A DNA stretch of 64,000 nucleotides from Nepenthes gracilis (lineage: Eukaryota; Streptophyta; Magnoliopsida; Caryophyllales; Nepenthaceae), in the NCBI GenBank assembly GCA_033239525.1, contig BSYO01000025.1, positions 13,860,001 to 13,924,000 of the forward strand. The letters run 5' to 3'. The notes under the pieces were generated by a model, which had not been told where the DNA came from, did not search any database, and was given only the letters and a program-made list of their open reading frames with translations. The position numbers and the translations under genes are program-made. Shown piece after piece: positions 12,149 to 24,100 of this stretch (within the stretch, counting starts at the first letter, position 1; the number at the start of each line of letters is the position of its first letter).

Positions 12149-15100
12149 ATGGCGTCGAGAATTTGTATGAATATCATGTGCTGTAAGACGTCGTCGATTG
12201 AGTGGAAGAAAGGTTGGACTCTTCGATCTGGTGAATCCGCAAGCCTCTGCGATATTTGCGGGTAATTCTGATCCCATGTTTGTTATTAGTGAACACGTCT
12301 TAGGAGCAACTGTATTTAAGTAGAATAACAGCAACGCAAAATCCTTCGATGTAGAATTAATTTTAAATTATTTTTCATTAACTCACTTTGAATTTTCTTG
12401 AATCTACCTCATTCTTTCTCTCCTTCAATCACAAGCTCACATTTTTTTTTCTGATGTTTTATTCGACCTATGTTTTAAGTGTTTGATCATTCTTAGATCT
12501 TATTCTCTCATCTTATCTTTTAGTTGCAGTTTTTAGACGTTTATATATATCATTATTCTTTATTTTATCTTTCAGTGTTACTCTGCTCATTCTTCTTAGT
12601 ATTCTATTCCATAACATTCTGATCCAAAAAATTAGAGAAAATGGTACAAAATGTATAGAGATCACATGGATTGAATAATAGTTTCTACCATTGTCTATTA
12701 AAAAACCGACCAATTCAATATTCTTATGACTGCATCATTTTTGTACATTTTTGTCCCAAAATAATCATGCAACAATTACTTTCCACCAGCTTAGTAATAC
12801 TCTAGAGGATTTTGTTCAGACTCTACCTTCTTTTTGTCTAGGAAGGAGGCACTGAAACTCATCGATAAATGTTGTAAGAAATTCAATTAGGATTGATTCT
12901 ATCCTCTTCTATTTGAATTTATGTGGAGGTAAAAATAATGCAACCACTGTACAACACAAAACACCAAAAAATATAAGTCAACCACAATTGAAACTACAAT
13001 TTTACGTGCAAAACCATTTTAAATCAAAGGAAAAAAATCACAGGACTGGAGAGTCCAAACGGAGCTCAACTATTTTTAATTTCATTATACAAAACCAATA
13101 CAATTCTCAATATGAGTATATAACTCCCTCTCAACAAGAGTTACACACACCACTACTCTAGTGGAAATTGAGAAATAAACCACAAGAGAATGAAAATGAG
13201 AAAACTAAATCAGTAGAAGTGTTCTACACACTATTTAGTACAGCATACCTGAAAATGAAAGAGATCTAGACACAAATAGTGGCTCGAATATAACAATCTT
13301 TTTGTCCTCTTTCTTCTTTCTTCTTCCTCGCTGATTGTCATGCTTACTCTCAAATCTGGAATGATTTTGATGAGATCAACTGTGCAAACCTACACAACTA
13401 AACTTGGTTTATGTAGAAAACCATCCCGCCACTCGAGCTCCTGTAGTGCATACCTCCTGCATCAGCATTTTGCAAATCATCCGCCCAAGTGCCTATAGTG
13501 CATTGGTTGAGTGCAATCACTCTACCAATTTTTCGGTTGGGCTCCCATCAAGCGTGTGTTGAATACAAGAATTCTGCCAATCTACCGCTCAAGAGCTACT
13601 GTGTGTGCATCAACTGTCAAGCTTATGTCAACTCACACTCGAGCTCTTATCTAGCGTGCAGCAAGTGCGAACATTCCATCTATTTTCCACTCACGCTTAA
13701 CTATGACGGTTTTGTGCACCAACACAAGTAAATAAAAAAATTGAAATGTACAATCATTGTGGGACTCACATTGGAGTGACCCACCCCAACACTTTTTACC
13801 TACGAGGAAAAACAATTTATTCTTCATTGCTGGTTGTGAAAAAATAATAATATAAAAAGAGGGTAGTCAGAATTTTTGTAAATGTAAATTGATAAAAAAG
13901 ATGAACAAAGAATGGTTCTAGTAAAGTCAAGATTGGAGCTTATAATGCATTTTACATTCTGGGAGCAAAAGAGGGAGACAAATATATGAACTTGCTAGGG
14001 CATGGAAAAGAAAGAGTGGAGATCTTGGTAACATTTGATTCATAGATAGTGAAATGATAGCATTCTAGATAGAGAGTAATGAAGAAAATATTAAAAGAAG
14101 AAGCTACTTTTTTGGGTTCATTAGGCCCATTGGGTTTTGGACTACATAATAGGGTAATTCTCTCCTAATCCGTAATACCTACCCCCATCCAAACTGGATT
14201 GCTATGTGGGACCTCTTAGTTGAAATCTCAAACTTCAAAACAGTTGGGTACCCCATGAAGATTGAATAAATTATTTTTGTAAACTATACAATAAAAACCA
14301 AGTGAAAGTTCAAAATATGGAATTAATAGATGAGGGAAAGGCCAAATATTTATGTCAGTAAAATTAGAATATAGCAGTTGAATATGCATTGAAAAAGATA
14401 AAAATGGAAAATTAGTAGGTCCATATGGCATAAATACTTTATAAAAATGTTTAGGAGATCATTGATCTATCTGATTGATTAATCTATTTAATAAGATTAT
14501 AAAAACAAAATGAATTTCAAATTATTTGGGGAAAATCATTTTAGTCCCTACATTAAGAAATAAGAGACATATTCAATAAGTAGTCTACTTTAAGTTTCAT
14601 GGTGGACTTTCGGAAAAGAACGGAGCATGTAATAGGTGAATAGATGCAATAAAGGATATGTATGATGGAGTGATGACTAGTGCAAGTGCTACAGAAGAAA
14701 ACATTCAACATCTTCTGAAAGAGGTTTCATTAGCAGTAAGCATCGAGCTCTTACTTATTTGCCTTAGTTATGGATGAACTTGCTACATATCTTCTAGATG
14801 AGGTTTATTGTTGTCTGATGTCTATAGATGAAATTCGGTAATTGTACATAAAATGGAAACTTAAATTTTTGGTGAAGAATTTTTCAAATATAGTGGATTT
14901 TGTTACCTTGAATTATGACTCATGAAAATGGAGAGGCTGAAAATTATGTGATACAAAAGTTTTAAGATAGATTTTTTAAGACGGGGAAACAAATTTAGTA
15001 TGCTATGTAATTTTTGTACTTGTAAAAATTAATAGGAACCTTAATAAGGTGACTATCAGGCTGGCTATATTGTAAAGATCAGAATGTGGGCAGCTAAATC

Positions 15101-18100
15101 TGAATGAGCATGGTAAATTGGATTATCAGCAGAATTATAGAAAATCAAATAAGAAATGAAAGGGTTCATAGAAAGTGATGAATAGTACCTATAGAAGATT
15201 GCACGTGGGAAGGATATTTCAAATGGTTTGGGCCCTCAAATGTAGGTAATACATTGCATAAGTGAGAAAAGTGTGATATCATGACGTTGATTGTAAGTTT
15301 GGCTCTGATACTTAAATTGCTTACATCCCATGGCATAAATCTTCCTCTGCTATTTCCAGGTCTGCTTACGAAAATCAAGTTTTTTGTGACACATTTCATG
15401 CAGATGATTCCGGCTGGAGGTCCTGCGTTGCTTGTGACAAGGTATGGAACCCCCCTTGTACTTCTATCATCAGCTTCTCCTTGATGTGTTGTTTCTTCCA
15501 ATTTCTGACTGAAGTTGATCTTTGCAGCCTCTTCACTGTGGATGCATTGCTTCCTGGTCTTTTATCGAAGATACTTGACAGCGGTGGTGTAAAATGTCAA
15601 AACTGTCCAAGAAATCTGCAGTGTTGCTATGTATGATCTAGCATTTTTTTTTTTTTTTTTTTTTTTGGTTCTGGTTTTTCTTTTGGTCTATATGTGGCCC
15701 ATTTTTTCATGGGCACAATCTGGGATTCATTTCCTATTCTCAAATGGGTTCAACAGTCAGTGGTCATGTACACCACTACAATTGGAGTACTAGAGGTGTT
15801 TTACGAAAAACGTTACCTGAAAAACTAGTATGGATGCCTTTAGAGCATGATCTCATTGGTTTGCTTATCTTTGTCATCTACTGCAGACACAAACCATTTT
15901 ACACTTGGGTGGGGGGTTAAGCATATAATCTCATTCACTAAAATTTTGCATAATGCAATTAAATCCAAGCATACCTTGGAAATTTCAAATTTTAGTTTGT
16001 GTGGCTACCAAAAAAAAAGGTGGAATCTAGCACTACAAAGTTCCAAGTCTTCTTTTGACAAATTGCGATATCATTTGTATAATTCCTTGCTTCTATTTGC
16101 TAAAATACTGTAATTCCTTTTGTGCCAAATGAAATAAAATGCTTCCTGGAAGATTGCTCTTTTAATATATGCACCATCTGACCTTCCTTTGCATGTTTAA
16201 TAAATCAGTTGAGAATTGCATCCTTGCAGGGCCATGCTCTGTTCCCAATTATGTCACTTCCATTGTTGTTGCCGTCTTTGGGGGATCTAATGCCATTCTT
16301 AATTATGGTGGGAGTAGTCCATCTTCTCTCCACACATAGCTAGATGCGCTGTCTAGTGATTTTATGAAGGTTCTCATGCGAACCTTTTAGTAGGCATACT
16401 TATTTCCTTAAAAGTATGACAGAATCAACAAAGAGTGACCAATAATCATTTAGACATAAAAGGGTCAAGGGTCGGGGTAGGTTCTAATGCTAATTGAAAT
16501 AAATTGGGTAGTCTATCACAACTACAATTTTGACCTTTACGATGCGTAAGTACAAATTACGCAAATATTTAATATATATAAAGAATATTTGGCTCTAGAT
16601 GCTGTGAATATAAAAAGACAAATCTATTTATTCAATATAACCAATATAAACAATAAACAAAGTGAAGAAATAAATTAACACATAATATTGTGATGAACGG
16701 AAATTTTAAGAACCAAATAGTTCTTGAGTAAAATCCTTTGGATTTCTCAAGCCAATCAAAGCACATTCCCTATGAAAAAGAGTCAACTTCAGATTAGATG
16801 GTACATACACTCTACCTTTAGTCAACTAACGTTTGACAAGTGACTCATATTAAAGAACTCATCGAATTTACTCCTTAGCAATGGTTTTCTCCTATTTCCT
16901 ACACTTCTCTACCTTTCTTTTCTTCCCTTTTCATGTTGGAGATGGTTAGGCTAAGAAAAATGAGTCTATTTTGAGGATGAAAATCAAGATTAAAAGCATG
17001 GAACCGGCAAAATTCCTTTGCTGCGTTCAAATGTTGGCTCAAATGCCAGTGCGCATATATGCCTATCATGCGTGGATCATTTGTGGAGCTATTGTTATTT
17101 GTGTACGTGTGCCTCTCATGCATAGAGCTGTTATTAAGTACGCATGTGCCCCCTTCATTTTTGAAACTTATTGGGTTTTGAGTCACTTTCTTATGAGTTT
17201 TTCATCTATTGACATATCATTCAGTGGCATGCTAAATATTGTACAAGAATTAGCTCAATTGGAAAAAAATTTTAAGTGGCACATGATAGGTGCCTGAAAA
17301 GAGAACATACGCCATTTACCTAGAAAATTAGTACCTGATGTGTGTCTAAGGAGTGCATATGCATGGTTTGTCATAAAAGGTTACACTTGAGAAGCGTTCG
17401 TGCGTTGTTTATCTAGTATGTTCATGTTCGATGTGCGTTTGTGCACCGACACTGCTATAAACTATCCTAATATGATTTTAGGGCATTGAGTGCAGGTTTT
17501 TTAAGTCTTTGAGTGCCGACACGGTAAGGAAAAGGAGAGGAAGAAAGAAAAAAGAGAAGAGGGAAGTTCCCTTGTTCATGGGGTTTACATCGTGTTCCAT
17601 TCTCCGACAATATTGAATGCATTGTTCTTATTGATGTAAAGAATATTTTACTAGTTTTTTTTCTTCTTATTTTCTCTTATATTTTCTATTGCTTAGGATT
17701 TTATTACAAGGTGTTGTATTCTTAAGTTATTGGAGGCTTTTTGTAACCGAACTTATTATATATTGGATATTTTTCGAACTTATAGTTTGTGGTTTTTCCC
17801 CTCATTTTCAAAGGGTTTTTCCATGAAAATATTTTGCCTCCTTTTTTGTAATCATTGTTTTGTGCTGTACATTATTGTATTATTTTTCACATATTCAAAT
17901 AAAATGTTTGGAAATAATATTTGGAGAGATTATTTCTCGGCTTTGTGAGTAGAGTTTTGGTAATTGGAACCCAACAGAATTGTTGGAGAGTGCATATGAG
18001 CACCCTATAAGTGTCCCTCATGTATGGAGCCACATTCCCAAGTGCACATGAGTGTCCTTTGTGCTCCTGATTATTTCTACCTTTGAAAAGTTTGTCTTGA

Positions 18101-21100
18101 GTCATGATTGATTATAATTAATAAACAAAATGATTTAAATATAACTTGATTGAGATCAAATTTTGTTACAAAAATAAGCTAATAAAATAGACCTAATATC
18201 GAATCTAGCAAACACTTCAAAGAAATCTTGGGAGAAATAAGAGACGCTCTAGAATGATGCTTTTGAGGCTCTCTAGTAGGCCTATATGTTGCTTAATTTG
18301 GACACAAATACATCATCATCTGCACTGCATAGCTAATGTATGTAATTTTCCAAAAGAATCCAGAGATAGAAATGCAATCATTCGAGTTCTAGTGAAGTAT
18401 CCATAACAAGGACTAAAATACAAGATGATGTAGGATCTCCTTATCTAATACGCTTCTTGTTCTCAAAATTAAATTTAAGCACCCATCCATATAACTGAGT
18501 ATATAGTAGCAGTGATGCTTGTCATGATCATCCTTCAGACACCGTAGAGAAACCATAACCCACAAGCATATGATCAATGAAATCCAAGTCCAACGTGTCA
18601 TTTCTTAAGGTCATTTTAGTAGTACACTGGTGAGATGTGAGCTATTCTGTTGTCATATAATCAATTGTGCGTCTCAAGAATAATATCTCTACCAGTTAAT
18701 GTAAGCATGCTGAGAGTATTGAACCCTTAAGGACAATTTTTATTTCTTCAACAGTGTGCTAATCCATTCTGTCAACACAAAAGGCTTGAAGCACTGAGGA
18801 TTACAATTTACTCTCTCAGAGAAATGAAGTGAAAGATAAACTAGCCTTGGGAACGGGTTATCCATGACCACATGAAGTTCTGCCACATTCTCTCGTCTAT
18901 CTTGACATATCTTTGCATGGAAGTATAAGGAACCCTCTCCCTGGGGAGAAATCCTGAGGACATATTCAATTGAAGCATGTTCTAATGTTGCAATTCATCA
19001 GAGGCCTCGTTAAAATCTATTGCAGATTGTCCTCACAGTCTAAAAGCTTAAGATGCCTCAGTTCTCTTTGTCCAGATTTCAATTACTTGGAAAAAGTTAT
19101 TTGAGTAAGTTTTGTTATGAACATTTTTTCGAGCCTCACCCTTGACATCCAACGTCCTTTGTGATTTATGGGGTAGGAGTCTTCCCTCATTCATCGTATT
19201 AGTAATGGTTTTCACAATGGTCAAAACATCATATTAGAATTATATATTTTTTTCTTCTTTTATTTTATGTTTACATAATGTAAAAAAAGACTTTCTAGTT
19301 TTCATTCTTTATCCATAAAAAAATTTGATAGAATAGCTTCCACCTTCTCAACCAATAATGAGAGAATGAAATCTGGATAAATGCCAATCCCTATTACTGG
19401 TGTAAATATAGATATCGAAACAATATATACTAATTCTTTCGTTATGGCTACCTGGATTACTCAATGTATCCAGCTTAGGTTGCTAAAGGTGGCAAATCTC
19501 CTCGTTCTTCTTTTCAGGTGTCTAGATTATGGTCTCTTTGAACTGAGGCTTTCTTTTCCCAGTATTCTCACTCAATACCATTTCCAGCTTAGCCTCAGTT
19601 CAACTAGCTGAAGAAACTGCAGCTGAAGGAGTTCTCTGGAGTTACCCTCTTTTACATCAGATCAAATATTTGGGATTGGGGGCACAACAAGTCTAGCTAC
19701 TAGTTTGGCAACCTGTCTTTCTGGTTGCAATATCTGTTCTGCCTCTAATCTTGTGTTTACTCCTTGAATTCATGCTTTCTCTTATCTTTATGTTTGATAC
19801 TTACATTATATCAGGTAAACCAGTGATGCCCGTAATCATGTCCTTAATGCGGTTCTTTAAGAACCCTCATTTTTGAAATGAGAACATGAGGAGATCTGTT
19901 TTGCTATCTGTTAACTGCTGCTCATATTTTCTACTTGATGATATAGGCTTCATTATGATGCAGAACGACAGGATTATTATTAATGAGTAGTAAGTCCTGC
20001 TAGACTGTGTTGATTATGATCATTTTGAATTTTATGCACAGAGCTCAAGTAATGAGAAACCTGATGGCGATGGATCTGGAACAATAGGAGTGAACTATGC
20101 TGGGACCAAACACCTAGACAACTATAAAAATGGTGATGAGGTCAAACAGCAATTTGTGTCTCAGAATGTTGACACTAATGGGTTTCCTGGACAACGGAAA
20201 GGGGTGGAAGGTTTTCTCCCTCCTGGAGACATTGGAACCACCATTCCAAATTTAGATAAGTCATCCCCTGGATTAACACAGAAGGGAGTATTTAGCATTT
20301 CTTCAACAACTATGGCGGCCAACGATATTTGTGAATCACTATCCCACCCAAACTTGAGCATGAGCTTGGGTGATCCAACAGGAAATCCACTATCCTTTCG
20401 TGGTTTGGATGTTGAAGAGAGAGAACTGGGTAAGCTACCTACTTCAATTCGACAAGGATTTCCAACCTGCTATATTTTGCCCAAACCGTCGAAATCAGCT
20501 GTTTTTGATACAAATGTGAGCATGATTCCAAAAGTACGAGTGGCAAGGCCACCTGTGGAGGGACGGGGTCGAAATCAACTGCTTCCTCGCTATTGGCCCA
20601 GGATCACTGACCAAGAGTTGCAGCAAATATCAGGAGAGTATCCTTATATTAGTGAAGTTCCATCATTTCAAACTTCACTTTTGCTTGCTGTCAAGGCCAT
20701 ATCTTGTTTCTTCAGTCTTATGTTGCTAACATGAATCAAAATATTAATTTGTTTCCTTTACTATCTGCAAGTTCAAACTGTTCTATTGTTCCATTGTTTG
20801 AAAAGGTTCTCAGTGCTAGTGATGCTGGTCGAATAGGCCGTTTAGTTCTTCCAAAAGCATGTGCTGAAGTAAGCCTTTTCGATCTCCTCACTCCATATGT
20901 TTGCTATGATGTAAATGTGAGGGTTCTTCCAAACCTACTGCAATTTGCTTACAACTGAACTGTGGTGCAGGCATATTTTCCTCCTATATCTCAACCAGAG
21001 GGACTTCCTCTTAAAATTCAAGATGTGAAGGGCAAAGAATGGGCGTTCCAGTTCAGGTTTTGGCCTAACAATAATAGTAGGATGTATGTTCTAGAGGGGG

Positions 21101-24100
21101 TGACTCCCTGCATACAGTCAATGCAACTACAAGCTGGAGATACTGGTATTCTTCCCCCGTGGTTCTCAGAAAATCAATATTCTGTACAGGCATTCTTTGC
21201 AATATTATAGCACCTTTGTGATTTGTGAAACTTATATGGGTATCCGGCAGAGGTTCAGAAAATTATCGCCCTCTTTTGCCTTCTTTACATTTGCCAAAAT
21301 GGGTAAATAAAAATGCTCCATGAATATCATGAAGAACATGTTTTGCTTTTTCCTTACGTTCTAAAGTTGTCATTGTAGGATCCTTTATATTTCTGTAATA
21401 AGTTCCACAGTCAAGCAGGTCTACATCAACCTATCTTTTTTGTGATTTTCCCAAAAAAAATATTTTAATGACTCTTTGATAGGCTTGAGGATGTGGCAGG
21501 ATTATTTTCAGATACATTTATTTTGTAGAATGTGATCCTTTTTTTAAAATAATGCAGTAACTTTCAGCCGCATGGATCCAGAAGGAAAACTTGTTATGGG
21601 TTTTCGGAAAGCATCTGATTCTTTGGCTGCACAGGTAGAAATTCCATCTAAGAGGTCTTTTACTGCTGAATTGTTTGAATTTTTGAACTAATAAACCTGC
21701 TGACCACAGCTAGGGCTTATTATGCTGAAATCAGATCATTTAATATTCATTTACAAAATTATTATCTAATCAAGATGCTCACTCACCTACTGTCCTATGG
21801 CCTCGTTTCAAATGTAATTTTCTTTTTGGATGTTATTTTTGGCCTTCTCCAGCCTTTAAAAGGAAGCTCAGATCCTAGTTTTAGTGCTTTGTCAAGGCAA
21901 TTGAAGTCAATTAATGGGCTTAACAGCTGGAATAATGGTGACAAGTGTGGAGGGAAAACAGAGGATGACATGCTTTTCTCATCAATGCTCCTTCCAGAAA
22001 GGAAAAAAAGTCGAAATATAGGTTCTAAGAGTAAGAGGCTGCTTATTGATGCACAAGAAGTTTTAGAGATGAGACTTACATGGGAAGAGGCGCAGGATAT
22101 GCTTCGTCCTCCACAAAGTGCACAGCCAAGCACTGTTTTGGTTGAGGATTATGAATTTGAAGAATATGAAGTAAGTGCCTCTTTGTTTGTTCTTCTTGCT
22201 TACTGACTTGGGAGGATTAGATCTATACAACCTTACCTTTGCATTTTAGAGTGGCAATTACCATGATTTTAATTCCTAATCTCCGGGTCATAATGGAACA
22301 ATTTTATCATAGTGTGAAGGCCAACCTGTTTATATATATACATACAAAGTATGAAAAATAAACCGAATTCTGAATTTGGCAAGAGGATATTTTCACCTTG
22401 TTTGGGAGTTTTGGCAAGAGGTCAGGGAATCCTGAATATTTTTTCTTCTGAAGTCTATAAAATGTTGATCTTGGGAGTGAATTGGGTGAACTATTCACTC
22501 CTGCTCACTTCCATTCCCCCTCTAAAAAGAACTCCCAGAGAAGGTTAAACAATTCTCCTCAGTACTTTGTTGCCCCTCCCACTGTAGGCCCCCAACATAA
22601 AACTCACATCTTCCAAACATAACGTTACTTAATCATGATAGAAGAAACATCTATATTTGCCATGCCATTATTCTGTTGCTAGATGGGTGGTATATGAACA
22701 ATTATGTCGAGCTAATTTGTAGGCTTTTTTGGAATGTTCTTTAACTAAATATTCTTGTATTTGAGTATTAACTTTTGCTCTGATAAATGTAATTTCATTG
22801 ATTTGGTAACAACGCATGCTTTTTAAATCATACAGGAACCTCCTGTGTTTGGGAAGTGGACTATTTTTGCGGTCCGTTCATCTGGGTAAAAGCTCCTCTG
22901 TTTTATTTAATGTAATTTTGGATCTAAAATTTTCTTTTGATTGTAGAAGCATAAGTAGGGGCACCTATTTACCAGTTGGTTATCTGCTTCTGTGCGAAAT
23001 TTCATGGTTTTTCATGCTACTTCTGGTACTTCTGAAACATCTAGATGTCAGAGTTTTGTGAAGTCCACAGTTGATTGAAATATGAAGGCTGTCTAGGTAA
23101 GGAATGATCTTTAACATTCTACGATCATGTGACAATTTCAATGTGGTTAATGCTTATCAAACTAGGTTCTATATAGAAACCTGAGAAAGTAGAGAAAGAT
23201 GGTTCTAAGCATGCATATTTCTGAAGCCTGGGGCTAAAGACTATGCTATAACCTGGTTATATGCTATAACCTGGTTACAGTGGTACCTAAACGCATAGAG
23301 TTCAAATTATATATTGTTGTCCTTATGGAAAGAGTGTTAATAGGCCTTTTGCTGTATTACAGTAGGAAGACCAACAGACAAAAGTACTGGAAATGATCTA
23401 TAAAATAAGCAATTAGACTAGCTGATTATGCTATGTTTTATAAAATCAAGTAACAATTATTCAACTTTGGTACCAACAAAAGCATTTTCTGAACTGTAGT
23501 AATTGCGAGAAAATTTATGTTGTTCTGGCTTATATGAACTCTGGTGACAATTGCACGAAAATTTATGTTACCCTGGCTTATAGGAGGCATACAAAGAGAT
23601 GTCATAGCAACTTTTTGTTAGGAATATAATGTATTGCTGTGTTGAGGCTAATTTTAGTGAAGGAATTATAACTTCCGTAAGGTTCAAGTCTGTTTGATTC
23701 TAAGGAAATTCAGAGGAAAGGAAAAAAAAAATGTAAAGGAAAGTACTTTCTTATGTTTGGTTTACAAGTAAAAATATAATGGGAAATGTAAGAAATTGTA
23801 ACATTAAGGGTCTGTAATAATTTCTCTTTACTTGGCAACCAAACAAATAAAATACTTTAATTTAATGTTATTTTATTTTTCCTATGATTTTCCGTAAACC
23901 AAAAAAATATTTTTTTTATTTCTTATATTTTTATTTTTTTCCTTAGTGGTTTTATTCCTTTAAAATTTTCAAGAATCAAATAAGCCCTTCGTGACAAGGG
24001 AAAATGAAAATTTCTGAGCCCACAAACCCTAATTTCCACTCATTATGCAGGTGAACGAAACTATGAACTTGTCATGCAAAATGTCTCAAGGCATGACTGG

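Larger units (their letters stand above)
12262..15359 (+). other. VAL intron 1 (3.1 kb): contents
   Basis: No missing exon is needed, as the flanking exons join in frame as ICG-SAYE. It holds LTR-like AT-rich sequence at about 12930-13300 (TTTTACGTGCAAAACC resembles Copia LTR ends), a minisatellite (13420-13735), two reverse-oriented USE-like motifs (13755-13765, 14202-14212) and an RTE-type LINE relic (14600-15250). Confidence 0.6.
15631..20041 (+). other. VAL intron 3 (4.4 kb): contents
   Basis: Longest VAL intron. It starts with a T-run of about 27 (15639-15666), holds LTR-like sequence (about 16990-17985) and a minus-strand LINE relic (about 18400-18740). The remainder (19200-20040) shows nothing recognisable. 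Acceptor TTATGCACAG ends at 20041. Confidence 0.55.

Noticed and set aside
20638..20734. Extension of the VAL exon 5 frame to 20734
   Set aside because: It reads through a GTATCC donor into intron; splicing at 20637 joins SGD to [11 protein letters not shown] as in all family members.
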